Part shown: piece by piece, positions 1-8,021 of the stretch
Numbering within the stretch: the stretch's first letter is position 1
Layout: each line of letters begins with the position of its first letter
Source: Actinomycetota bacterium
GTDB taxonomy: Bacteria; Actinomycetota; Actinomycetes; S36-B12
Reading direction: 5' to 3'
NCBI GenBank assembly: GCA_017856385.1
Contig: JAFMFD010000006.1
Location: 1 to 64,000 of the forward strand
Length of the DNA stretch: 64,000 bases
Made by a program: the position numbers and the translations under genes
Notes under the pieces: generated by a model
The model's database searches: none
Told to the model about the DNA's origin: nothing
The model's input: the letters and a program-made list of their open reading frames with translations, nothing else

Positions 1-533
1 CGATCTGCGGCGTGACACCCGACCTCACCGCCTTCGGCAAGGCGGTGGCCAACGGCTTCGCGCTCGCCGGTGTCGCCGGCAGCGAGGCGCTGATGGGGTA
101 CCTCGGCGCCTACACCGGCGACCGCGCGACCATCGACGGCACCTACAACGCGGCGCCCTACGCGCTGGCAGCAGCGAAGAAGACGCTGGAGATCATGCAG
201 ACCGAGGATGTCTTCGAACGCCTCTACTACTGCGGGGACCGCGTGCGGGCCGGGCTGCAGGCTGCGGCCTACGCGGCAGGCATCCCGGTGAGCGTCGTCG
301 GCCTGGGTTCGGAGTGGGCGGTCTACTTCCAGCCCACGGCACCCACGAACTTCCGCGAGGCGCTGCGCAGCGACGGGGCCACCTACATGAAGTGGCATGC
401 GCTCATGGTCGAGGGCGGGATCATCCAGCCCGCATTCCCCAACGGCGACCGCCGGCTGTGCGCGGCGACGTCGGACGAGGACATCGACCTGACCATCGAG
501 GTGGCGTACAAGGCCTTCGCGGCAATCGCGTAG
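1..533 (+). CDS. Class-III aminotransferase, C-terminal part (cut by window edge)
   Basis: The frame is already open at base 3 and ends at a TAG at 531-533, leaving about 177 residues. The segment PDLTAFGKAVANGFALAG is the region around the pyridoxal-phosphate lysine (the K of FGK) in class-III, fold-type-I aminotransferases, closest in style to glutamate-1-semialdehyde aminomutase and omega-transaminases. GTYNAAPYALAAAKKTLE follows, as in that family. The N-terminal substrate-binding half is outside the window, so the substrate cannot be told. It is the first of three same-strand genes (SDR after 29 nt, then a GMC oxidoreductase), which suggests amine-to-aldehyde/ketone conversion followed by oxidation; that link is inference. 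Confidence 0.85.
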   Translation, partial: ICGVTPDLTAFGKAVANGFALAGVAGSEALMGYLGAYTGDRATIDGTYNAAPYALAAAKKTLEIMQTEDVFERLYYCGDRVRAGLQAAAYAAGIPVSVVGLGSEWAVYFQPTAPTNFREALRSDGATYMKWHALMVEGGIIQPAFPNGDRRLCAATSDEDIDLTIEVAYKAFAAIA

Positions 534-562
534 GCGCAGGTTCTCTCGTCAAGGAGGCAGGC

Positions 563-1402
563 ATGGGCAGGGTCTCGGGCAAGGTCGCTCTCGTCACGGG
601 TGCCGCGCGAGGGCAGGGTCGCTCGCACGCGATCGAGCTGGCCAAGGAGGGTGCCCGGATCGTCGCGACCGATGTCGGCGCGGGAATGCTTGCGGGCGTC
701 GAGTACCCCGTCGCCACCTCCGCCGAGCTCCAGGAGACCGCTCGCCTCGTGCGCGACCTGGGCGGGGAGATCCTCATCGCGGAGGCCGATATCCGGGATC
801 CGGCAGCGATCCAGGCTGTTGTCGACGCAGGCCTGGCCGAGTTCGGCTACATCGACGTCGTCGTCGCCAATGCGGGCGTGTTCACGTGGGGTGCTGCGCC
901 CGAGATGTCGTGGGACGACTGGTTCACCGTCATCGACATCAACCTGAACGGCACCTGGAACACCGTCCGCGCGGTGCTCCCGAGCATGATCGCGCGGGGC
1001 CAGGGCGGATCGATCATGATGACGGCCTCGCAGATCGCCACCCGCGGGCAGTCCAACTGCGTGGCATACGGCGCCAGCAAGGCCGGCATCGTCGGGATGA
1101 TGCGCGCCCTCGCCGCCGAGCTGGCCCCGCACAACATCCGCGTCAACACCATCCATCCGAGCACCGTGTACTCGCCGATGATCCTCAACGAGCCGGTCTA
1201 CAAGGTGTTCCGACCTGACCTCGAGAACCCGGGCGTGCCCGAGATGGAGGCGGAGCTGCGTCCGTTCCACATGCTCGACGTCGCGGCCCTCGACCCCATC
1301 GACGTCAGCCACGCCGTCGTCTACCTGGCTTCGGACGAGTCCCGGTATGTCACGAGCCTGAAGCTGGCGCTCGACGCAGGGTCGACGCAGAAGCTGGGCT
1401 GA
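563..1402 (+). CDS. SDR oxidoreductase of the mycofactocin-coupled type
   Basis: 279 residues. The ATG is fixed by a strong AAGGAGG at 551-557. The NAD-binding TGAARGQG lies at residues 12-19 followed by RSHA, the spelling typical of mycofactocin-coupled short-chain dehydrogenases. NAG is at 103-105, and catalytic Ser156, Tyr169 and Lys173 (YGASK) are present. An insertion between the active site and the C-terminus (about residues 205-245) is also usual for that subgroup. Such enzymes oxidise alcohols or sugars with a tightly held NAD that is re-oxidised through mycofactocin. The GMC gene follows after 6 nt, so the two are probably co-transcribed. No mycofactocin synthesis genes lie in the window, so the cofactor link is by family resemblance only. 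Confidence 0.88.
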   Translation: MGRVSGKVALVTGAARGQGRSHAIELAKEGARIVATDVGAGMLAGVEYPVATSAELQETARLVRDLGGEILIAEADIRDPAAIQAVVDAGLAEFGYIDVVVANAGVFTWGAAPEMSWDDWFTVIDINLNGTWNTVRAVLPSMIARGQGGSIMMTASQIATRGQSNCVAYGASKAGIVGMMRALAAELAPHNIRVNTIHPSTVYSPMILNEPVYKVFRPDLENPGVPEMEAELRPFHMLDVAALDPIDVSHAVVYLASDESRYVTSLKLALDAGSTQKLG

Positions 1403-1408
1403 GCGACT

Positions 1409-2863
1409 GTGCGGCACGTCGTCGTCGGTGCGGGCACCGCGGGATGCATCGTCGCCGCTCGGCTGAGTGAGGATCCCGGCAACGAGGTCGTGCTCATCGA
1501 GGGGGGCCCCGACCGGCATGCCGGCAACCGTGAACCAGGCGTCAGGGCGCTGAACTGGATCTCTGCCCTCGGGGAGACCGACGCCTTCTGGCCGGACATC
1601 GTCGCCACCCGCCAGGATGGCGATCCGCGGCGCCAGTACATGCGCGGTCGAGGAGTCGGGGGCTCCGGCGCGGTGAACGCCATGGTCTGCCTGCCGGGAG
1701 TGCCCTCCGACTACGACCGATGGGCTGAGGACCTCGGCTGCGACGGATGGTCGTGGGCCGATGTCGAGCCCTGGTTCGAGGCCATGCGCGTGTCTCTCAC
1801 GCAGTGCCCGCAGGAGTGGTTCACGCCGATGGACCGTGCACTCATGACGGCTGCGCGGGCGATCGGCCTCCCGGACGACGTCGACACCTACACCCCGCAG
1901 GCAGGCGTCGGCGCGCTCTACCTCAGCGCATCGACCGTCCAGCGCCATTCCAGTGGGGAGGGCTGGCTCGACCCGGCCCGCAGTCGGCCCAACCTCACGG
2001 TGCGCACGGATGCGTGGGTCGATCGCATCACGTGGGACGAGGACAGGGCGAGCGGTGTCGTGCTCGTGGGCGGGGAGGTGATCCCCGCGGATCACGTCGT
2101 CGTGAGCGCCGGGACCTTCGAGTCAGCCGCGATCCTGATGCGCTCGGACGTCGACAACCCCTCACTGGGACGCAACCTTCGCGACCATGCGGCGGCGAGC
2201 ATCTACGTCACCCTGAAGGACGAGGTCAGGGCCAACGACATGTCGGTGCCGTGCATCAACGTCGTGCTGCGCACCTCGTCGACGGTCGCGCCCGACGACA
2301 TCCACCTGCTGCCGATGCACGGGTCGATGGACGGAGGACGCACCGACGGACTCGTCATGGCCGCAGTGATGACCGTGCGCTCCGAGGGCCGGGTCATGCT
2401 CGATCCCGACGATCCGACGGGCCACCCTGTCATCGATCTCCACATGCTCACCGGCCCGGGGGACCGGCAGGTGATGCGTGAGGCCGTGCGCCTCATGGCC
2501 GACCTCATGCAGGGTCCGGGCTTCGCCGATGTCATCGACAGCTTCGTCCTGGACGATCAGGGCACGCAGGTCTCCGACCTCGACGACGATGCGGTGCTGG
2601 ACGACTGGATCCGACGCAAGCTCGGGGACTACTTCCATGCCTGCGGAACATGCCGCATGGGTCGGCGCGAGGATCCGGCTGCCGTCGTCGACCTCGACGG
2701 CGCGCTCATCGGCAGGTCCGGTGTCCACGTCGTCGATGCCTCGGTGCTCCCCGACGTGCCGGCGGCGAACACCCACTGGCCCACCGCGATGGTGGCCGAG
2801 CGGCTCACCGCCCGGATGATGGGCCGAGGGCTCAGTGACCTTCAGTTCCCGCGCGCGCAGTGA
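1409..2863 (+). CDS. GMC-family FAD oxidoreductase
   Basis: 484 residues from a GTG 6 nt after the SDR stop. The N-terminal dinucleotide fold VVVGAGTAGC (GxGxxG at residues 7-12) binds FAD. The middle RGRGVGGSGAVNAMV is the second GMC signature, and the C-terminal HACGTCRMG then VVDASVLPDVPAANTHWPTAM is the substrate/active-site region of choline dehydrogenase-like enzymes. In this position the family normally has His plus His or Asn; a His (HACGT) and an Asn-Thr-His stretch are visible. A soluble alcohol oxidase or dehydrogenase is expected. Adjacency to a mycofactocin-type SDR recalls mftG-like partners, but that is inference. Substrate unknown. Confidence 0.88.
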   Translation: MRHVVVGAGTAGCIVAARLSEDPGNEVVLIEGGPDRHAGNREPGVRALNWISALGETDAFWPDIVATRQDGDPRRQYMRGRGVGGSGAVNAMVCLPGVPSDYDRWAEDLGCDGWSWADVEPWFEAMRVSLTQCPQEWFTPMDRALMTAARAIGLPDDVDTYTPQAGVGALYLSASTVQRHSSGEGWLDPARSRPNLTVRTDAWVDRITWDEDRASGVVLVGGEVIPADHVVVSAGTFESAAILMRSDVDNPSLGRNLRDHAAASIYVTLKDEVRANDMSVPCINVVLRTSSTVAPDDIHLLPMHGSMDGGRTDGLVMAAVMTVRSEGRVMLDPDDPTGHPVIDLHMLTGPGDRQVMREAVRLMADLMQGPGFADVIDSFVLDDQGTQVSDLDDDAVLDDWIRRKLGDYFHACGTCRMGRREDPAAVVDLDGALIGRSGVHVVDASVLPDVPAANTHWPTAMVAERLTARMMGRGLSDLQFPRAQ

Positions 2864-2892
2864 CGCTGATGCAGGTCAGCCGCTGATCCAGG

Positions 2893-4077
2893 TCAGTTCG
2901 TGCCGTCGATGACGCGTGCGGCAGCGAGGTAGGACGCGAGCATCGCCCGGGCGACGCCGGCGACGTGCTCGTCGGCGGGGACGAACTCCGGTGAGTGCAG
3001 GCCGGGATCGTCGGCCGTGCCGCTGCCGACTCCGTAGAACACCATCGTGGCGGGCAGTACCTCGCTGTAGTAGGCGAAGTCGTCGGCCCCGCAGGACCTG
3101 AGGTCCCCGCTCGCATCGAATCCGTGCAGGGCCAGCTCATCGGCGATTGCCGATGTCAGGCCCGGATGGTTGCTGAGCGGGGGCTCGCCGAGACGCACCT
3201 CCACCTTCGCACGGCAGCCGTGGATCCCGGTGATGGACTGCGCCGTCTGCTCGATCGCCGTGGCCAGGCGGGTGCGCGTACCCGGGGTGTACGTCCGCAG
3301 GGTGCCGCGCAGGTGGACCTCCGCGGGGATCGCATTGGGCGCGGTGCCGCCATGGATGGACCCGAGGGTGATCACGGCGGGCTCCATGGGGTCCACCTGG
3401 CGCGAGACGAGGTACTGCAGCGCCTGCACGACGTGGGCGGCTGCCACGATCGGGTCTGCCGTGCGGTGCGGGTAGGCACCGTGGCCGGGGGTCCCGTGCA
3501 CCACGATGTCGAACTCGTCGGCCGCTGCGTTGACCGTCTCCGGCAGCGCGGAGACCACGCCGGAGGGCAGCAGTGGCTGAATGTGGATGCCCACCATCGC
3601 CCGGACGTGCTGGTCGGCGAGGATTCCCGAGCCGAGGACGTCGAGCGCTCCGCTCGGCCACGTCTCCTCGCGCGGCTGGAACACGGCGACGAGTGGAGTG
3701 GCGGCCTGAGCTGCCCGAAGGGTCCGGGTGACGGCGGCCAGGGCGGCCATGTGGACGTCATGCCCGCACGCGTGCATCGCGCCATTGCTGCTGCTCCACG
3801 GCACCTGAGCCAGCTCGTGCATCGGGAGGGCATCGAGCTCAGCGCGTATTCCGACCGCGGGCACCCCGTCGTCCCCGACACGGACAATGAGGGCACCGGA
3901 GGCCTGGTGGATCCCGTCCTCGCCGAGGTGGTCGACGATTGCGGCGACGGTGTCGGCCTCGTCGCCGCTCACGCGGGGGTCGGCATGGATGCGGTGGCGC
4001 AGGTCGACGGCAGCCGGGAGCTCATCGGCCAGCAGGTTGACCAGGTCCGCCGTGCTGGGCATCGCGGGCGACGTCAT
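2893..4077 (-). CDS. M20-family amidohydrolase (hippurate / N-acyl amino acid hydrolase-like)
   Basis: 394 residues. ATG at 4077 is preceded by GGAGGTGAGG and overlaps the upstream amidohydrolase stop by 4 nt (ATGA), so translation is coupled. Metal ligands and catalytic residues of the M20D group are visible: MHACGHDVHMAA (His, Asp), QPREETWPSGA (Glu-Glu, catalytic base and ligand), GIHIQP, and a late HSPEFVP. A dimerisation lid lies in the middle. The family hydrolyses amide bonds of N-acyl or N-aryl amino acids. It is the last gene of a minus-strand operon with an amidohydrolase and an RpiR regulator, which points to breakdown of an amide-linked nitrogen compound. Confidence 0.9.
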   Translation of the reverse strand: MTSPAMPSTADLVNLLADELPAAVDLRHRIHADPRVSGDEADTVAAIVDHLGEDGIHQASGALIVRVGDDGVPAVGIRAELDALPMHELAQVPWSSSNGAMHACGHDVHMAALAAVTRTLRAAQAATPLVAVFQPREETWPSGALDVLGSGILADQHVRAMVGIHIQPLLPSGVVSALPETVNAAADEFDIVVHGTPGHGAYPHRTADPIVAAAHVVQALQYLVSRQVDPMEPAVITLGSIHGGTAPNAIPAEVHLRGTLRTYTPGTRTRLATAIEQTAQSITGIHGCRAKVEVRLGEPPLSNHPGLTSAIADELALHGFDASGDLRSCGADDFAYYSEVLPATMVFYGVGSGTADDPGLHSPEFVPADEHVAGVARAMLASYLAAARVIDGTN

Positions 4078-5210
4078 CCCCTCACCTCCGGTATGCCGTA
4101 CACATGGGCGGCGTTGCCGTTTGCCATCCAGTCGACGTAGCGCAGCGCATCCGCCACGCCGATGAGGTCGCGGGCGACCCAATGCTCGAGGACGTCGGCG
4201 AGCGAGCGTCGCCACAGGCGGGCGCCGCCGAGGAACAGCTCCGGCAGGCCGAATGCGTCGGAGGCGAACAGCTGCTTGCCGAAGGGCGCAACCTCCAGCG
4301 CCTCGCGCATGGCGGTCTCGGCGGATGGCCCGAGGTAGTTCAGGGTGAGCCCGATGTCCATCCACACGTGCGGGAACACGTGGCACAGGATCCCGGCCTC
4401 GCGGATGAAGGGGTAGCAGTGCAGTAGCAGCACGCGGCAGCCGGTCGGCTCGATCTCCGCGAGGAACCTGGTCAGGTGCGAGGGGTCGCAGCGGTGCTGC
4501 ACTGCGTCGGCGTCGCCGAGGCCCACATGGAACTGCAGCGGCCGTCCGGTGTCAGCGGCGCAGTGCAGCAGGTAGCGCATGATGACGGGGTCGTCGAGAC
4601 GCCACGACGACGTGCGCTCGGCACGTGCGTACCAGGCTTCGGCAGCGGCTACGACCTCCCTGTCCGTCGGGCGCACGGGATCGAACTCGAGGCCGTGCCG
4701 ATACGCGATGATCGACTTGAAGCCCACGTGCGTGGTCGTCGAGTGCTGCACGGCGGCCTCGAGCGCGCGGGGCAGGGCCTCGGCGGTGACGTCCGGCGCA
4801 ATGGCCTCGGCGAGCGCCTCCAGCCGCGCCACCGCGAAGGCCGGTCGGTCGGCGAGGGCGCCCAGCTCGGCCGGCGAGCAGATCTGCGTGCCGAGGTACC
4901 CGGTGTCGACGATGTAGGTGTCGATGCCGGTGCCCGCCAGCAGCAGTCGCGCAGCCTCCCGCGGCCCCAGCTCTGCGCGACGGGCGAGGTACTCCTCGGC
5001 CGAGCAGTGGCGCGGCAGGCCGAGCACCTCGGCGCACTCCGAGCGGACCACGAGGCCGAAGGGTGAGTCGAAGTGCGATCGGTGGTGGTGCGAGCCGCTC
5101 TCGGTGATCAGCAGCTCGAACTCCGGGCCGGACAGCTCGTCGAGGGTGATGCCGTGGCAGTGATGATCGATGAGGGGCACGTGGTCGATGTGCTCGCGGA
5201 TCGCGCTCAT
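4074..5210 (-). CDS. Amidohydrolase_2 / FluG N-domain-like metal hydrolase
   Basis: 378 residues from ATG 5210, which overlaps the RpiR stop by 4 nt. An upstream in-frame ATG at 5255 would lie inside the regulator, so the shorter start is preferred. The N-terminal IDHHCHG (about residues 14-20) is the metal-binding strand of TIM-barrel amidohydrolases. QFHVGLGD, LLLHCYPF and a late LFASDAFG give the remaining His and Asp ligands. The protein resembles the amidohydrolase half of FluG, whose other half is glutamine-synthetase-like; a GS-like gene lies just across the divergent promoter at 6147. Likely hydrolysis of an amide or gamma-glutamyl conjugate; substrate unknown. Confidence 0.82.
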   Translation of the reverse strand: MSAIREHIDHVPLIDHHCHGITLDELSGPEFELLITESGSHHHRSHFDSPFGLVVRSECAEVLGLPRHCSAEEYLARRAELGPREAARLLLAGTGIDTYIVDTGYLGTQICSPAELGALADRPAFAVARLEALAEAIAPDVTAEALPRALEAAVQHSTTTHVGFKSIIAYRHGLEFDPVRPTDREVVAAAEAWYARAERTSSWRLDDPVIMRYLLHCAADTGRPLQFHVGLGDADAVQHRCDPSHLTRFLAEIEPTGCRVLLLHCYPFIREAGILCHVFPHVWMDIGLTLNYLGPSAETAMREALEVAPFGKQLFASDAFGLPELFLGGARLWRRSLADVLEHWVARDLIGVADALRYVDWMANGNAAHVYGIPEVRG

Positions 5211-6070
5211 GGCTGCTCCCGGACGGGCACGGCGGAGAACCCCTGCCGCTCCCACAGCTCGTCGTAGTCCTTCAGTCGCGCCACTGTCTCGTCGCCGAGG
5301 CGTTCGACGGCCCCGGTGACCATGGCCTCAACGAGTGCGAGGGTCGGCACCTGGGAGTCGAAGGGGCTCGCCGACTCGACCGACACCTGCAGGATCGCTG
5401 TGGCATCGAACGCGAGCGGACTCATCCACGGATCGGTGACCAGGACGATGCTGAGCCCGCGCTGCGCGCACATCCGCCCGAAGTCGACGGTGCTGCGCTG
5501 GTACCGGCGCATGTCGAACAGCACGACGACGTCGCCGCGTCGCGCATCCATCAGGTAGGGGACCCACGTGTCAGCAGGGAGGAAGCTGACGCCGGGACGC
5601 ACGATCTGCAGGTGCAGGGCGAGCACGTGCGCGCTGAGGCTGCTGAACCGGCCGCCGGCGGTGACGACGCGGCGCTTGGGGTCGGTGATGAGGTCCAGGG
5701 CGAGGCCGAAACTCTCACGGTCGAGCTCGCGCAGGGAGGTCTCGACGGTCGACGTGAGCGTGGCCTGCGTGCGCGTGACGGCGTCGTCCCGGGCGGCGGA
5801 GAGCCGGTCGAACTGGAGCAGGGGGGAGGTGGTGCGCTCCTCGATCTCCTGCAGGAGTGCGCCCTGGAACTCCGGGTACCCGTCGAACCCGAGGCGGTTG
5901 ACCAGCCGGATCACGGTCGGTCCGCTCACCTGGGCCCGCGAGGCGAGCCGCGCGACGGTCTCGAGCCCGGCGACCGGGTAGGCGCCCAGCAGCTCGTGGG
6001 CGACGCGTCGCTCGGCCCGCGGCAGGCTCGCCAGGGCGGCCCGGATGCGGTCGGCGACCAGTTCCGTCAT
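5207..6070 (-). CDS. RpiR/MurR-family transcriptional regulator
   Basis: 287 residues. Residues about 1-80 form the RpiR-type helix-turn-helix (LPRAERRVAHELL, then SGPTVIRLVNRLGFDGYPEFQ). Residues about 125-265 form a SIS sugar-isomerase-like sensor domain (VVTAGGRFSSLSAHVLALHLQ, DVVVLFDMRRYQRSTV). It is first in the minus-strand operon with two amide hydrolases and divergent from the GS-like gene, so it probably regulates both sides of the 6071-6146 promoter region. SIS domains usually bind phosphosugars, but members of this family also control amino-acid-type catabolism. The effector here is unknown. Confidence 0.88.
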   Translation of the reverse strand: MTELVADRIRAALASLPRAERRVAHELLGAYPVAGLETVARLASRAQVSGPTVIRLVNRLGFDGYPEFQGALLQEIEERTTSPLLQFDRLSAARDDAVTRTQATLTSTVETSLRELDRESFGLALDLITDPKRRVVTAGGRFSSLSAHVLALHLQIVRPGVSFLPADTWVPYLMDARRGDVVVLFDMRRYQRSTVDFGRMCAQRGLSIVLVTDPWMSPLAFDATAILQVSVESASPFDSQVPTLALVEAMVTGAVERLGDETVARLKDYDELWERQGFSAVPVREQP

Positions 6071-6072
6071 GA

Positions 6073-6125
6073 AACGTACGTTACAGAGAATCCGCTTGAC
6101 ACCGCAGACGAAACGAAGATTAGAT
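6073..6125. promoter_or_regulatory. Divergent control region: palindrome plus promoter-like elements
   Basis: A perfect 10-bp palindrome AACGTACGTT at 6073-6082 lies 3 nt from the RpiR start codon. On the plus strand a TTGACA at 6096-6101 and a TTAGAT at 6120-6125 (18-nt spacer) form a plausible promoter for the GS-like gene. The palindrome is a candidate RpiR operator. Position and symmetry are seen; binding is inference. Confidence 0.45.
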
Positions 6126-6146
6126 CCCGTGCGTGGAGGGAGCCCG

Positions 6147-7460
6147 ATGACGGCTGGTGACGTGGCCCTGCTGGCCTGGAACGACTACGTCGGGATCACC
6201 CGCTGCCGGGGCATCCCCGCCGAGCAGCTGCCCGCCCGCATGGCCCACGGCCTGGGCTGGGCGGTGGCCGGCCAGGCGATGACCCCGTTCTCCGACATCG
6301 CGCCCAACCCGTGGGGCCCGATGCTCGAGGTGCGCCAGGTACCGATCCCGGAGACCGGCACGCGCGTGGACATCTGGCCGGACGCCCCCGCCTTCCACCT
6401 CTACCTGTGCGATGCGCGCACCCCCGACGGTGCCGACTGGGACTGCTCCACGCGCGGCTTCCTCACCCGGGCGCTGGCCGAGCTGCATGCCGCTACCGGG
6501 CTGACCCTGAAGGCGGCCTTCGAGCACGAGTTCCTCCTGGAGTCGGATGCGCTGAACCCGGCACCGGCGTTCACCGTCGAGGCGATGCGCCTCATCGCGC
6601 CCCTGGCCGGTGACATCGCGCTCGCGCTGCACGAGGCCGGCCTCGAGCCCGAGACCGTCGAGCCCGAGTACGGCGTGGGCCAGTACGAGGTCACCACGGC
6701 ACCGGCGCTGGGTGTCTCCGCTGGGGATCGGGCAGTGATCACGCGCGAGGTGATCCGCGAGGCTGCTCGGCGCCGAGGCATGCGCGCGTGCTTCAGCCCC
6801 AAGCCGGATCCGTCGGGTGTGGGCAATGGCAGCCACGTCCACTTCAGCCTCATCGACGACGACGGGCGCAACGTCACGCACGATCCGGCCCACCCCAGCG
6901 GGGTGAGCGCCGTGGCCCAGGCGTTCATCGCCGGAGTCGTCCGTCACATGCCCGCTCTCTGCGCGCTGGTCGCCCCGAGCCCGGTGTCCTACCTGCGTCT
7001 CGGGCCCCACCACTGGAGCTGCGGGTTCGCGTCGTTCGGCATCCAGAACCGCGAGGCCGCGATCCGCGTATGCCCGTCGACCGATCCGGATCCGGTCGTC
7101 CAGGCCCGCACCTTCAACCTGGAGTTCCGTCCGCCGGATCCGTCCGCGAGCCCGTACCTCGTCCTCGGTGCGCTCGTGCACGCCGGCCTGGCCGGGATCC
7201 GCGACGGCCTTCCTCTGCCTCCGGCGTGCGAGGGCGATCCTGCGGACCTCACCCCGCAGCAGCGGGCGCAGATGGGCATTCGTGAACTGCCGGCGACCCT
7301 GACGGCGGCGCTCGATGCCCTGCTTGCCGACGACGTGGCCGCCGGGTGGCTGCCGCCGGTCATGCTCGAGTCCTACCTGTCGGTCAAGCGCACCGAGGTC
7401 GACGTCGCCGCCGCATGGAGCAGTGAGGAGCTGTGCGCGCAGTACGCGCGCGTCTACTAG
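6147..7460 (+). CDS. Glutamine-synthetase-like ligase (FluG / gamma-glutamyl-amine synthetase type)
   Basis: 437 residues from ATG 6147 with GGAGGGAG at 6135-6142. Class-I GS features are visible: FEHEFLL and VEPEYGVGQYEVTT (metal-binding Glu residues), then GNGSHVHFSL (active-site His), and PSPVSYLRLGPHHWSCGFASFG in the ATP/glutamate region. The later NREAAIRV differs from the NRS..R.P pattern of true glutamine synthetase, and the protein is shorter than the usual 450-470 residues. This suggests a ligase joining glutamate to an amine, as in gamma-glutamylpolyamine or FluG-like enzymes. The divergent hydrolase operon could process the conjugate. Biosynthetic glnA is unlikely given the catabolic context. 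Confidence 0.8.
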   Translation: MTAGDVALLAWNDYVGITRCRGIPAEQLPARMAHGLGWAVAGQAMTPFSDIAPNPWGPMLEVRQVPIPETGTRVDIWPDAPAFHLYLCDARTPDGADWDCSTRGFLTRALAELHAATGLTLKAAFEHEFLLESDALNPAPAFTVEAMRLIAPLAGDIALALHEAGLEPETVEPEYGVGQYEVTTAPALGVSAGDRAVITREVIREAARRRGMRACFSPKPDPSGVGNGSHVHFSLIDDDGRNVTHDPAHPSGVSAVAQAFIAGVVRHMPALCALVAPSPVSYLRLGPHHWSCGFASFGIQNREAAIRVCPSTDPDPVVQARTFNLEFRPPDPSASPYLVLGALVHAGLAGIRDGLPLPPACEGDPADLTPQQRAQMGIRELPATLTAALDALLADDVAAGWLPPVMLESYLSVKRTEVDVAAAWSSEELCAQYARVY

Positions 7461-7530
7461 GCGGGGTCCAGGCGGGCAGGCCGGCTGCTCTCGCGTGGCC
7501 GAGGGGTGCAGCCCGTGTGAGGATGCGTGC

Positions 7531-7959
7531 GTGTCTCCAGTGACTCCCGCCCGTGCGCAATGCACGCCGCTGATGGGCGCGCTGCTGCTGATCGGCGCGC
7601 TGGTCGGGATGCACCACCTGGTCGCGGCAGGCTGTGCCGCGACCACGATGGACCACGCAAGCGCCACCGCCTATGCCATCGAGCATGCCATCGAGCATGG
7701 CGATTCGCACCGGGGCTCGACTGCCAAGTCCGCGGAGCCGGCGGTGGATGTGATCGCCTCGGTACCGCTGACTCCCTCCGACACGGGGACCATGGCCGCA
7801 TGTGTCGCGATCCTCATCGCCCTGTGGTGTGCGCCACCGCTGGTGCGCTTGGCATACAACGGTGGTGAGCGCCATCGGGTGGAAGAGCCCCTGCCCTCGC
7901 GTCCTGAGAAGGCGGCGCACCCCCCTGACCTCGCCACGCTGTCGATCAGTCGCACGTGA
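7531..7959 (+). CDS. Small membrane protein, DUF6153-like
   Basis: 142 residues from GTG 7531, chosen because GAGGA at 7519-7523 sits 7 nt upstream; an ATG at 7573 is an alternative. A first hydrophobic helix (LMGALLLIGALVGMHHLVAAG) and a second (MAACVAILIALWCAPPLVRLA) flank a hydrophilic, His-containing loop with IEHAIEHGDSHRG. The pattern of two helices next to a DUF305 gene matches the actinobacterial DUF6153 group, whose function is not established. The DUF305 lipoprotein gene follows 62 nt downstream and may be co-transcribed. The His-rich loop could bind metal; this is inference. Confidence 0.6.
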   Translation: MSPVTPARAQCTPLMGALLLIGALVGMHHLVAAGCAATTMDHASATAYAIEHAIEHGDSHRGSTAKSAEPAVDVIASVPLTPSDTGTMAACVAILIALWCAPPLVRLAYNGGERHRVEEPLPSRPEKAAHPPDLATLSISRT

Positions 7960-8021
7960 GACCGCGGGATCCGTCGATCCCCTGCGGTCCGTCGTCCACC
8001 CCATTCGACAGGAGCATGACC

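Noticed and set aside
383-2095. 570-residue minus-strand open frame
   Set aside because: Lies antisense to clear SDR and GMC genes; no recognisable domain, composition is the Arg/His/Asp-rich pattern of high-G+C shadow frames.
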